Origin: Verrucomicrobiales bacterium
GTDB lineage: Bacteria; Verrucomicrobiota; Verrucomicrobiia; Verrucomicrobiales; DEV007
Direction: 5' to 3'
Assembly (NCBI GenBank): GCA_007123695.1
Contig: SLGN01000217.1
Coordinates: 1-10,741, forward strand
Length of the DNA stretch: 10,741 bases
The position numbers and the translations under genes are program-made. Below, piece by piece: positions 1 to 7,411 of the stretch. A model generated the notes under the pieces. It worked only from the letters and a program-made list of their open reading frames with translations. It searched no databases and was not told where the DNA came from. Numbering within the stretch: the first letter of the stretch is position 1; each line of letters begins with the position of its first letter.

Positions 1-1
1 G

Positions 2-736
2 ATGCTGGCCTTCGGATTCGGTCTCGGCTTCACCTTTCTCCTCGTCGGGCTTTTCGGCGCGAGGCTGCCGAAGGCGGGACCGTGGATGACCCGCGTGCAG
101 TGGCTGCTCGGCCTCCTCATTCTCTGGTTCGCCTTTGCCTATCTGGAGAAGGGCATGGCCGGCTACGACTTCGAGCCCGGTGCCATCCGCCTCGTCTTCG
201 GCGGCGCGCTGCTGCTGCTCTTCGCCGCCTACCGCCTGCAATCTCCCGAAAATCCGCCCGAACGCCGCACCGAGCGTGCCCTGCTCGTCCTCGCCGCCGC
301 CATTTCCGTGCTGGCGCTGGCCCGCGGCATCCTGCCCCATCCAGGGACCGCCAGTTCCGCCCCGGCATCCGAACCTCGCATTCTGCAAAAGGGTCCGCAC
401 TCCTGGTATCTCGACGCGGACGATGCGTTCGCCGCCGCCCGGCAGCAGGGGAAGCTTGTCTTCGTGGATTTCTACGCGAACTGGTGCGCCAACTGCAAGG
501 CCTTCGACGAGATGACGCAGACCGACGAGGAACTCTCCGCCGCGCTCAGCCGGGCTGTGCTTCTGAAGATTCGCGACACCGATCCGCAGTTCAAGACCTG
601 GCAGGATGATCCCCGCTTTCCCGAACTCAAGGTCGGGCTGCCCTTCTTCGTCATCATGGATGCCGACGGCAACCTGATCTACAAGACGAGCGACTACACC
701 CGCACCGATGCGATGATCATCTTCCTCGAAGGCTGA
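2..736 (+). CDS. dsbD: DsbD-like thiol:disulfide interchange protein, C-terminal part (5' end outside window)
   Basis: Members of this family pass reducing electrons from cytoplasmic thioredoxin across the inner membrane to periplasmic thiols. The visible 244 residues start inside the membrane domain: hydrophobic helices lie at about residues 2-20, 31-48, 61-78 and 92-111. A periplasmic thioredoxin-fold domain follows from about 135 to the end. Its redox motif is WCANCK (C162 and C165), preceded by the usual FVDFYAN stretch, and the cis-proline is P214 in VGLPFF. The ATG at position 2 opens in the middle of a conserved membrane segment, and full DsbD proteins are roughly 550-700 residues, so the true start lies upstream of the window and this ATG is internal. 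The gene ends with TGA at 734-736 and converges with jetD, 129 bases away. Only the C-terminal region is seen, so a DsbD paralogue or ScsB-like protein is possible. Confidence 0.88.
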   Translation: MLAFGFGLGFTFLLVGLFGARLPKAGPWMTRVQWLLGLLILWFAFAYLEKGMAGYDFEPGAIRLVFGGALLLLFAAYRLQSPENPPERRTERALLVLAAAISVLALARGILPHPGTASSAPASEPRILQKGPHSWYLDADDAFAAARQQGKLVFVDFYANWCANCKAFDEMTQTDEELSAALSRAVLLKIRDTDPQFKTWQDDPRFPELKVGLPFFVIMDADGNLIYKTSDYTRTDAMIIFLEG

Positions 737-780
737 GGCGGGGCCCACGGCAAATTCGTTACCCCGGAGTGAGCTGGCCC

Positions 781-808
781 AAGCGATGTCGGCAATCGGT
801 TAAGCGAT
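781..808. repeat. Short direct repeat AAGCGAT x2
   Basis: The heptamer AAGCGAT occurs at 781-787 and 802-808, 21 bases apart (about two helical turns), each followed closely by CGG. It lies in the 129-base interval between the convergent ends of dsbD and jetD. It may be chance; no gene starts here, so a role as an operator is not supported. Confidence 0.25.
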
Positions 809-853
809 CGGGAGAATGAGGATTTGTTTTCGTCTGCGTCCCTAACGCCACGC

Positions 854-883
854 CGGAGGTGGGGTCTAAAGGCACCACCTCCG
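854..883 (-). terminator. Hairpin overlapping the 3' end of jetD
   Basis: A perfect 9-base inverted repeat, CGGAGGTGG at 854-862 and CCACCTCCG at 875-883, encloses a 12-base loop containing the jetD stop codon. It could fold at the end of the jetD message, or of dsbD transcripts reading the other way. No T-tract follows on either strand, so a classical intrinsic terminator is not demonstrated; it may simply be a 3'-end stabilising structure. Confidence 0.35.
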
Positions 884-2023
884 CACGGCTTCGTGGACGA
901 TTTGCGAAGCTAGGAACTCCTGTTCCAAGCGACCGCAGGCGAGAGAGCGCAGATGCCGGTAGAACGCCGTTTCCTTCTCGGTGAGCCCTGCGGGCGGTTC
1001 CTCTGAAGCGGGCGTCGCTTCGGTCACGGCGGCGTCGGCGTGCGCATCGAAAATCTCGCGCGTCATGAGCAGGGGCACGAGATGCGGCGCGTGGCGGCGG
1101 GCGCGGGCGAGGAGGGTGAGCCCCCAGGTGTCAAGGTCGCCCCAGTAGGCGATGCGGGTCTCGCGAAGGCGCGGAGAGGCGAGCCAGGAGAGGTTGTCGC
1201 CGGTGCCGAGGACGGCAATGACGCCGGGCAGCTCGTTGGGAATGAGGTGGAGGCAGCGCTCGTTTTCGACGACGAGGAGGGCGCGGGCCTCGAGGCGGGC
1301 AGCGAGATCGGCGGAGCGGAGGCGGAGCCGGGGAAAGGGTAGCGCAGGATCGCCTGCGAAGTCGCCACCGAGATCGGCGAGGAGCAGCCAATGCTCGTCG
1401 CCGCGGGCGGCGTCGAGAAAGGTTTCGAGTCCTTGGCGCGAGGGCTCGCCGTCGTGTCGTAGGTCGAGAAGGCGTTGGACGAGTCCCCGGTGCCGTTCGA
1501 AGAACTTGCTGTCGATGCCTCTGCGGGAGAGGGAACGGAGAGGCTGTCCGGCGGCGCAGCCGGGTTCGAGCAACAGGACGAGCTGCGCGGCCCGGAGGAC
1601 TTCGTCGAGCGGCTTCGATTTCCACAAGGAACGTTCTCGGACGAGGACGCGATGGAAAAGCGGATCGGTCTCGCCGAGCAGGGCGCGGAGGCTTTCGTAT
1701 TCCGAGCGCACGCGGCGGTCGCCCGAGGCGGCGACCCAATCGGCGGCGTCTCCGAGCTCCCAGGCGACGGGGACTTCGATGGGCGCACCGGTGGCCCGGT
1801 AGGTGGCGCTCTCCCAGCGCACCGTTCCGTGCCGCACCTCGCGCCAGGCGCGGAGCCCGGCGGCGGTTGTCTGCCAGCGCTCCCCAACCTCGGCGGCGGT
1901 GGGACGACCGACGGGCAGGCTGGCGGGCCAGGCGCCGGGCTCGTCGAGGAGGCGGGCCTCGCGCAGGTCGGGGTTCTCCCACTGCCGGGCCCAGCGGGCG
2001 GCGAGCTCGGTGGGGAGTTTCAT
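866..2023 (-). CDS. jetD: Wadjet nuclease subunit JetD (DUF3322 + DUF2220/Toprim)
   Basis: In Wadjet systems JetD is the nuclease that cuts circular DNA after the JetABC condensin-like motor has extruded it. The 385-residue protein has the expected two-part layout. An N-terminal DUF3322-like region covers about residues 1-200 (LREARLL near 20-26, GIDSKFFERHRG at 169-180). A Toprim-type DUF2220 region follows, with the metal-binding glutamate E253 in VVENE and the DxD pair D296/D298 in YWGDLDTWG; a conserved-looking GRLEQE lies at 364-369. The start at 2023 is preferred over an in-frame ATG at 2059 because it forms an ATGA overlap with the stop of the upstream PIN gene, implying translational coupling, and because MKLPTEL fits the usual family N-terminus. 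Sampled composition is high GC like jetC and unlike the two genes between them. The catalytic residues are intact, so the gene is not visibly decayed. The family call is from motif recognition, not a search. Confidence 0.9.
   Translation of the reverse strand: MKLPTELAARWARQWENPDLREARLLDEPGAWPASLPVGRPTAAEVGERWQTTAAGLRAWREVRHGTVRWESATYRATGAPIEVPVAWELGDAADWVAASGDRRVRSEYESLRALLGETDPLFHRVLVRERSLWKSKPLDEVLRAAQLVLLLEPGCAAGQPLRSLSRRGIDSKFFERHRGLVQRLLDLRHDGEPSRQGLETFLDAARGDEHWLLLADLGGDFAGDPALPFPRLRLRSADLAARLEARALLVVENERCLHLIPNELPGVIAVLGTGDNLSWLASPRLRETRIAYWGDLDTWGLTLLARARRHAPHLVPLLMTREIFDAHADAAVTEATPASEEPPAGLTEKETAFYRHLRSLACGRLEQEFLASQIVHEAVRRWCL
2020..2023 (-). promoter_or_regulatory. ATGA stop/start overlap, PIN gene to jetD
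   Basis: The plus strand reads TCAT here, so on the minus strand ATG of jetD (2023-2021) shares bases with TGA of the PIN gene (2022-2020). I see no convincing Shine-Dalgarno sequence just upstream of the jetD ATG, which fits termination-reinitiation coupling. Confidence 0.8.
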
Positions 2024-2556
2024 CGGGCAGGATTGACCGTTCGGGGGCAAATCCTCCAATCAGGCCATTCCGGACAGTCACCTTCCACCCATCGCACGCC
2101 CTCCTCAGGGTGGGCTGTGGTATCTGCCCAGAGGATGCGACCGTGTGGGGCGGGTAAAGGGCAGGCTTTTTGGAAAAGCTGCTTAGCCGTGGTGTCGTTG
2201 GAGATGACTCTGTTTCCTGAAGCGGCGGCGGCCTCCAACAGATGGGCATCCTTGAGAACCGCCGCCTCATCTTTGGCGGATTCGGGATTCTGCGGGACCG
2301 CTAGCCGTTCGCGTAGGCCGACGTCTTCGGGGACATCGATCAGCACCCATTGCTTACGGGCAACCATGCTTCCGCGCCAAGTGGCCGCGAACCGAGACTG
2401 GTGTTTGTCATGTTCTGCTTTCAGCGCACGCGTCTGCACCAATCGGTGGCCCTTTTCTCGGACCATTTCGAGAATCAGGCGCGCGTTGTTCGATACGGGA
2501 TGTTCGGTGGTGCCGGAAGCCCGCATGATGTCGGCATCGATGACCAAATCCTTCAT
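2020..2556 (-). CDS. PIN-like nuclease, probable effector partner of the upstream ATPase
   Basis: The protein has 178 residues. It opens with a hydrophobic strand ending in acidic residues (LVIDADI, D7 and D9). It continues with a helix carrying E48 in RALKAEHDKH, then D103 in LKDAHLLEAA and D121 in VISND. The order D-E-D-D and the spacing of a KDAHLLEA helix followed by an ISND strand match PIN domains, metal-dependent RNases common as VapC-type toxins and as effectors in defence systems. It is longer than a typical VapC (about 130-140 residues); the extra C-terminal part from about 140 is rich in tryptophan (W143, W156, W164, W167) and I do not recognise it. No VapB-like antitoxin is adjacent. 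Both ends overlap neighbours by four bases, the ATPase upstream and jetD downstream, so it is translated as part of one operon. I cannot tell whether its target is RNA or DNA. Sampled GC is about 55%. Confidence 0.72.
   Translation of the reverse strand: MKDLVIDADIMRASGTTEHPVSNNARLILEMVREKGHRLVQTRALKAEHDKHQSRFAATWRGSMVARKQWVLIDVPEDVGLRERLAVPQNPESAKDEAAVLKDAHLLEAAAASGNRVISNDTTAKQLFQKACPLPAPHGRILWADTTAHPEEGVRWVEGDCPEWPDWRICPRTVNPAR
2553..2556 (-). promoter_or_regulatory. ATGA stop/start overlap, ATPase to PIN gene
   Basis: TCAT on the plus strand gives ATGA on the minus strand, where the start of the PIN gene overlaps the TGA of the ATPase gene. This indicates translational coupling and roughly matched synthesis of the two proteins. 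Confidence 0.8.
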
Positions 2557-3893
2557 GAGAGCATCCGCGCCCCCACCGCATCCAAGTATTCCTGCTCGGC
2601 TCGGAGGTAGGTGTCGTCAAAATCCTCCGGCCAATCCATCCCGAAGGCCCCGTTCTCATCGAGATCGGCTGAATCCACATGAGTGACGCCCGAAGTGTCG
2701 TCCCGAGTGAACCAATGAAGCTTGACCAGAGCCGGATCGAGTTCGCCTCTCGCCACCATAACTTGAATGCCACGGATCAGGATCGAACTGTGGGTTTCGA
2801 CCACGAGACGGGTGTCCCGTTTGGCGGAGTCGGCCAAAATCTTCGCGAGGGAGTGCTGCGCCCGAGGGTGCAGATGGATTTCGGGCTGCTCAAGATGCAC
2901 GATCTGACCAGGAACGGCCACATCCAGAGCGACCAGAGCCGGAAGCACTTGGGAGACTCCGAAGCCGACATCGGCAATGTTGACAAAATCCCGCGCTCCT
3001 CCCCTCCTTGGCTCCTTCAATCGTCCGACCAGAATCTCTACACGGGTGGCATCCACCTCACGGGTTTCAATCTTCCACGTCAACCCTAGCAGCCTTAATG
3101 ATTCGCCGAGGCGAAGAGTCCGATCGTCTCCTTTCCCCCATGCGGCGATGATGCCCGCCACATAGTCCTGAAACGGCCCGTCGAAGCGGGGTCCAAGGGT
3201 TTTGCGGAGCAGATAAGCCCTCTCCGGATTGCCGCGCAGCCCCGGAACGTGAATGAGGTTGAGTATTTGTTGACGGATCTGTCGATCGATCTGGAGCGTC
3301 ATCGCACTGAACGCCTGGCTCGGATCGCTTTCGTCAGCCAAAACCAGATCCAAAAAACCGCGGCTCAGCCGGTTCATAAAAAGAAACCTCCGATTTCCCC
3401 GTTGATTCAAGTCTTTCGCCAACACCTTTACCTGATTGGGAAGCGAATCGACGTCAGCCTCACTCAATTTCCCTTCACGAATGACCCTGAGGGATTCGGT
3501 CATGCCCTTCGAAGGGAAATTCATTTCCTGGCTCTGCAGTTCGATGTTCTGTCCGCTCAATCGATAATTGAGCACCAGATTTCCTCCTAATCCCGAGGGA
3601 TCAGTAGAAAAGCCGAACTTCATGCTGGTCGCCGATTTCCCTTTGCCGGGGCACTGGAAGAACATCTGGTCGTAGCGATTGAATCTCACGTTCGGTCCGG
3701 CGATCTCCAGTACTCCGGGGTCCGAAGGGCTGGCCAGCGTTTGCTTGAGAAGGAGCAGCGGCTGCATCACGCTGCTCTTTCCCCCGCTGTTCGCTCCGGC
3801 CAAGATCGTCAGAGGTCGGAGTTCCAACTGCGTTTCCTCCGCCAGGGACTTGTATCCTTGGATCGTCAGGCGGTTGATCGTGTTTGCGGGCAT
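2553..3893 (-). CDS. AAA/ABC-like ATPase with C-terminal DUF3696-type region
   Basis: This 446-residue protein belongs to the group of single-chain ABC/OLD-like ATPases (AAA_15/AAA_21 type) often found in phage-defence and overcoming-lysogenisation-like systems. The Walker A motif is GANSGGKS at 33-40, following ITIQGYKSL-type beta strands near the N-terminus. A signature-like segment DVGFGVSQVLP lies at 308-318, Walker B with its glutamates at about 331-343 (IVHLEQPEIHLHP), and the switch histidine in VVETHS at 364-369. The C-terminus has ENGAFGMDWPEDFDD (413-427), typical of DUF3696 proteins. There is no nuclease (Toprim) domain after the ATPase core, unlike true OLD proteins, so the effector is probably the PIN protein encoded by the next gene, overlapping by four bases. 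A 155-base gap separates it from jetC upstream. Sampled GC of 50-52% contrasts with about 75% in jetC, suggesting separate acquisition. The substrate or trigger is unknown. Confidence 0.88.
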   Translation of the reverse strand: MPANTINRLTIQGYKSLAEETQLELRPLTILAGANSGGKSSVMQPLLLLKQTLASPSDPGVLEIAGPNVRFNRYDQMFFQCPGKGKSATSMKFGFSTDPSGLGGNLVLNYRLSGQNIELQSQEMNFPSKGMTESLRVIREGKLSEADVDSLPNQVKVLAKDLNQRGNRRFLFMNRLSRGFLDLVLADESDPSQAFSAMTLQIDRQIRQQILNLIHVPGLRGNPERAYLLRKTLGPRFDGPFQDYVAGIIAAWGKGDDRTLRLGESLRLLGLTWKIETREVDATRVEILVGRLKEPRRGGARDFVNIADVGFGVSQVLPALVALDVAVPGQIVHLEQPEIHLHPRAQHSLAKILADSAKRDTRLVVETHSSILIRGIQVMVARGELDPALVKLHWFTRDDTSGVTHVDSADLDENGAFGMDWPEDFDDTYLRAEQEYLDAVGARMLS

Positions 3894-4048
3894 GGCGGAG
3901 TCAACCTAGCCGGGTCGGATGGTGAGGGCAAGAGGCAAGCGCTTGGACGATGGAGAGCCTTGAACGGATTACCCCGAGGTTCGAAGCGTTGTCCGGCAGG
4001 TCCGAGGGGCAAAATCGAGTCACAAAGAGCAGGCACCTTTGGAGTGAT
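3894..4048. other. 155-base spacer between jetC and the ATPase gene
   Basis: No gene is apparent here on either strand. It is the only sizeable gap in the jetC-to-jetD run and marks the upstream edge of the inserted ATPase-PIN cassette. I looked for a minus-strand promoter that would drive the cassette independently and found no convincing -35/-10 pair. No T-tracted hairpin follows jetC, so read-through from jetC is possible. Confidence 0.5.
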
Positions 4049-7000
4049 TCAGTCCAGAAGGCGATTGGAACCGCCCGCCTCCCCAGACTTCCTCCCCCGC
4101 GCATGCTCCTCGATCTCTTCCCAGGTGAGGGAGGTGAGGGTGGCGCGTTGGTTCTTGTTGTGGACGAGGACGGCGGATCGGGTGTGGGACTTGAGCAGGG
4201 CGATCTCCTTGTTCGGCGTGACGAAGAGGGGGTGCAGGCCGAAGGCGCGGAGGGCCTCGATGATGCGGGCGGCGGCAGCGGGCGAGCTTTTCGAAAACGC
4301 CTCGTCGAGGACGATGGAGGCGTAGCGGGGTACGGTCGCGCCCGCCGGGCAGAGGGCGTAGCTGAGCGAGGCAGTGAGGATGTAGCTGGCCATCATCTCC
4401 TTTTCCCCGCCGCTGCCGGTCTGCGAGCCCTTGCGCGCGCCTGAGCTGTGGCCGGTGGCGCGCTCGACCTCGACGACGGAGAACTGGAGGCGGTGCCGCG
4501 GATCGAGGAGGGCCTGGGCGGCGAGGGTGTGCCGCTTTTCGGCGGCCTCGCGGAGGAGCCGGACGACTTCGCCGAGGGCGCGGTAGTGGGCCTCGCCCTC
4601 GTCGTCGCGCTCGCTCAGGGCGAGGTGGCGCAGCTTGCGCTGGGCGGCCTCAATCTGCTGCAGGGCGGGGTGGCCGACGGTCTGGGCGTCGAGCCGGAGG
4701 TAGCGGCCATGGCGGAAATCGACGCGGCTGAGGGTGGCGTTGAGGTCGGCGACGCGCTCTTGGATCAGGGTGACCTCGTTGCTGATGTGGGTGAGGAGCT
4801 GGGTGACGCCCTGGCCGGAGGATTGGTTGAGGTAGTCGAGGAAGCGCGCCCGCTTTTCGGGGAGAGCTTCGTTTTCGAGGACGAGGAGGCGGGCGAGGTA
4901 GGCGTCGAGGTCGCGGAGTTCGGTGCCGGTCTCGGAAAGGTGGCCGGTGTCCTCCTGCTTGGCCTTTTCCATGGCCCGGACGAGGCGGCGCTCGATCTCG
5001 GATTTGCGCTCGTCGTCGCGCTCGATTTTGCGGTCGAGCTCTTGCCCGGCAGCGCGCTCGAGATCGGGGAGCTGGCGGGCGGTGGCGTCGGGGGCAATGG
5101 GGAAGTGCTTTTCGGCGAGGGCTCGGTCATCGGCCTCGAGACCTTCGCCAAGGCGGGCGCGGGCGTGGTCGAGTTCGCGGGTGGCGGCGTCGAGGGCGTG
5201 CTCGTCGCGGCCGAGCCGCTGGTGGAGCTGGCTGGCCTCGGACTTGGCGGCAGCGAGTTCGCGGAGGGCTTCGTCGTGGCGGGCCTTGGCCTCGGCAGCG
5301 TCGGAGCCGGGCCGGGTCAGTTCGTCGAGCCGATGGCGGAGCTGCGCGATTTCGCGCTCGATGCCGACGATGTCGATGCGGGAAAAGTCGAGCGCCTCGA
5401 GTTGGGTGACGAGGGTCACTCGGTCGGAGGCTTCGCGCTCGGCTCGGGTGAACTCGGAGTTTTGCCCTTCGAACTCGGCGAGACGCTCTTCGGTTTGCCG
5501 GAGCTGCTCGCGCAGGGTGGCGAGGAGGTGGCGGTTGTCGAAGCCGGTCATCCAGCCTTCCGAAAGAGGGCGCTGGTCTTGCTTCTCGAAGCGTCCTTGG
5601 CGGTCGGACATCGTCCCCTCGACGGTCATGCCGTGCTCCGTGTGACGCAAGGTCTCGGCGGACTCGACGCAATGGCGGTCGCGGCGGGCGAGGAGGAGCT
5701 TGACGTGCTCGCGCAGCGGGTGGTCGCGGTAGGCGAGCTTGCGGGTGAAGCCGTCGTCGAAGAAGCGTGCCGCCTCGGGATGGGCCTCGGCACTCTGGAG
5801 GCGGACGTGGAGCCGGTTGTCGCGGTCGTTGACCCAGGCGAGGGCTTCGCGCATCCGCGGTTCGGGCACGAGGATGCGGAGCCGCTCGGACCCGATGGCC
5901 CGCTCGATGGCACCCTGCCAGCGGCGCTCCTCGGGTTTCACCTCGACGAGTTCGGCGACGTAGGGCAAGTCCTCGCCGGAGAGGCCGAGCTCGTGGGCGA
6001 GGAGTTCGCGGAAGGCCTGGAACTTCGCCGGAATGTTCGAGTGCGGGCGGGCCTCGGCCTCGCGGATCTCGTCGGCAAGCAGGTCGCGGGTTTCGCGGAG
6101 GCTTTTGATCTCGGCGGCAAGATTGACGGCGCTTTGGCGGGCGGTCTCGCGGGCGGCCTCGGCCTCGGCGCGAATCGCGGGGAGCCGCTCGCGGTTTTGG
6201 TGAAAGGCGGCTTCGCCGGGTTCGGCGGAGAGTCCGAGGCGGGCGGCGAAGACCTGATACTGTTCGGCGGACTTGCGCGTCTCCTCGGCGCGACGCTCCT
6301 TGTCGCGCAGCAGCTCCTCGGTGGTCTGGATCGAGGCGCCGCCGTGGCGGAGATATTCCTCGTTGAGGGCGCTAGCGCGGCTCTCGAGGGTAGCGACGTT
6401 TTCCTCGGCGGATCGCAGCGCGGCGGCGGTGGCGTCCTTGGCGTGGACGAGGGTTTCGCGTTCGGCCTCCCAGAGGCGCGCGGCGGCGGCGGCGAACCAG
6501 GCGGGCAGCAGCCCTTTGAGACGGCGGCGTTCGGCGAGGCGGGCGATCGCCTTTTCCCACGCGGCCTTGCCCTCCCGCACAGGCGCGAGCGAGTCCCGCT
6601 GGCGGCGGGCGGTCTGGAGCTCCTCGTGGATGCCGTGGAGGGTGTCGAACTCGCGTGAGACCTCGAGGGCGCGGTCGAAGGCGGAGCGGTCGTCGAGGAC
6701 GAGCTCGCGGAAGATCTGGTCGATGCTGTTGATCTGCTTGAGGCCGGCGGCTCGGTTGAGCAGGGAGAAGGCGTTCTCGCCGACCTCGAAGAAGCCGCGG
6801 ACCTGGGCGAGGTATTCCTTTTTGCTGGGGAAAAGGCGCAGCCCGGCGGTCTCGCGCGAGAGGCGGGTGAGGGCGGCCTTGCCTCCCTCGTGGTGGAGGG
6901 AGAGCAGCTCGTCGAGCGTGCCGGGGCGGTCGCGGGCGAAGAACCAGGCCCGCTTCAGGTCGTCGGCGGCGTTGCTGGCGCCATCGACCCAGAGGAGGCA

Positions 7001-7411
7001 GCCGATGGTGACGGCGGCGGCGCCGGAATCGTAGGTCGCCGCGAGGCCGGTGAGGGTCTTGCCGGGACGGGCGACGTGGCTGTTCTCCTCGCGGGCGTTC
7101 TCCACGCCGGAGACGCCGCGCACGTAGGAGATGAGGTCGCGGTCGCTCTCGTGCCCGCCGGTGGAGGCGAGGTTGTATTTGGGGAAGGGCGCGAGCAAGG
7201 TCATCAACGCATCGACCAGCGTGGTCTTGCCGCTGCCGGTGGGGCCGATGACGGCGGTGCCGCGCGGGTCGATGGGGCAGTGGTGGCGACCGTGGAACGG
7301 GCCCCAGTTGAAGACGTCGAGGGAGGAAAGGAGGAAGGAGGGCTCGACACGGGGAGCCGCGGGTTCTGCAGTCTGCGGAGGGAGCAGCTCGAGTTGGGTT
7401 TCGGCGGTCAT
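4049..7411 (-). CDS. jetC: Wadjet condensin-like ATPase JetC (MukB/SMC-like)
   Basis: JetC is the SMC-type motor of Wadjet: two head half-domains joined by long coiled coils and a hinge, normally complexed with JetA (kleisin) and JetB (KITE) to extrude plasmid DNA. The 1120-residue protein shows this plan. The N-terminal head has LDVFNWGPFHG (31-41) and Walker A GPTGSGKT (56-63). Long Arg/Glu/Ala-rich heptad regions run from about 270-460 and about 620-880, flanking a less regular central region that is probably the hinge. The C-terminal head carries the ABC signature SGGEKE (1000-1005) and Walker B SIVLDEAF (1032-1039). The FNWG, SGGEKE and LDEAFSK features separate it from SbcC or RecN. The chosen ATG leaves about 30 residues before the head; the frame stays open a further 46 codons but has no ATG, GTG or TTG. 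No jetA or jetB lies upstream, which is unusual. The gene is about 75% GC in a sampled line and is first in this minus-strand run. Confidence 0.92.
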   Translation of the reverse strand: MTAETQLELLPPQTAEPAAPRVEPSFLLSSLDVFNWGPFHGRHHCPIDPRGTAVIGPTGSGKTTLVDALMTLLAPFPKYNLASTGGHESDRDLISYVRGVSGVENAREENSHVARPGKTLTGLAATYDSGAAAVTIGCLLWVDGASNAADDLKRAWFFARDRPGTLDELLSLHHEGGKAALTRLSRETAGLRLFPSKKEYLAQVRGFFEVGENAFSLLNRAAGLKQINSIDQIFRELVLDDRSAFDRALEVSREFDTLHGIHEELQTARRQRDSLAPVREGKAAWEKAIARLAERRRLKGLLPAWFAAAAARLWEAERETLVHAKDATAAALRSAEENVATLESRASALNEEYLRHGGASIQTTEELLRDKERRAEETRKSAEQYQVFAARLGLSAEPGEAAFHQNRERLPAIRAEAEAARETARQSAVNLAAEIKSLRETRDLLADEIREAEARPHSNIPAKFQAFRELLAHELGLSGEDLPYVAELVEVKPEERRWQGAIERAIGSERLRILVPEPRMREALAWVNDRDNRLHVRLQSAEAHPEAARFFDDGFTRKLAYRDHPLREHVKLLLARRDRHCVESAETLRHTEHGMTVEGTMSDRQGRFEKQDQRPLSEGWMTGFDNRHLLATLREQLRQTEERLAEFEGQNSEFTRAEREASDRVTLVTQLEALDFSRIDIVGIEREIAQLRHRLDELTRPGSDAAEAKARHDEALRELAAAKSEASQLHQRLGRDEHALDAATRELDHARARLGEGLEADDRALAEKHFPIAPDATARQLPDLERAAGQELDRKIERDDERKSEIERRLVRAMEKAKQEDTGHLSETGTELRDLDAYLARLLVLENEALPEKRARFLDYLNQSSGQGVTQLLTHISNEVTLIQERVADLNATLSRVDFRHGRYLRLDAQTVGHPALQQIEAAQRKLRHLALSERDDEGEAHYRALGEVVRLLREAAEKRHTLAAQALLDPRHRLQFSVVEVERATGHSSGARKGSQTGSGGEKEMMASYILTASLSYALCPAGATVPRYASIVLDEAFSKSSPAAAARIIEALRAFGLHPLFVTPNKEIALLKSHTRSAVLVHNKNQRATLTSLTWEEIEEHARGRKSGEAGGSNRLLD

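Noticed and set aside
2024..2059. Longer jetD N-terminus from an ATG at 2059
   Set aside because: It would add 12 residues with no family-like features and overlap the PIN gene by 40 bases; the ATG at 2023 gives a clean ATGA overlap.
1475..2686. A 403-codon plus-strand frame opposite jetD and the PIN gene
   Set aside because: It has no recognisable motifs and spans two genes whose frames show catalytic residues and neat overlaps; it is a shadow frame.
3894..4048. An independent promoter for the ATPase-PIN cassette
   Set aside because: The best pair I could find on the minus strand (CGGACA and TAATCC, 18 bases apart) matches consensus poorly, especially at the -10 hexamer.
4448..6658. A 736-codon open frame on the plus strand, opposite jetC
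   Set aside because: The translation is Gly/Glu/Ala/Val/Leu-rich, low in complexity and has no recognisable motif. It is the expected antisense shadow of a GC-rich coiled-coil gene whose own frame carries all SMC motifs.
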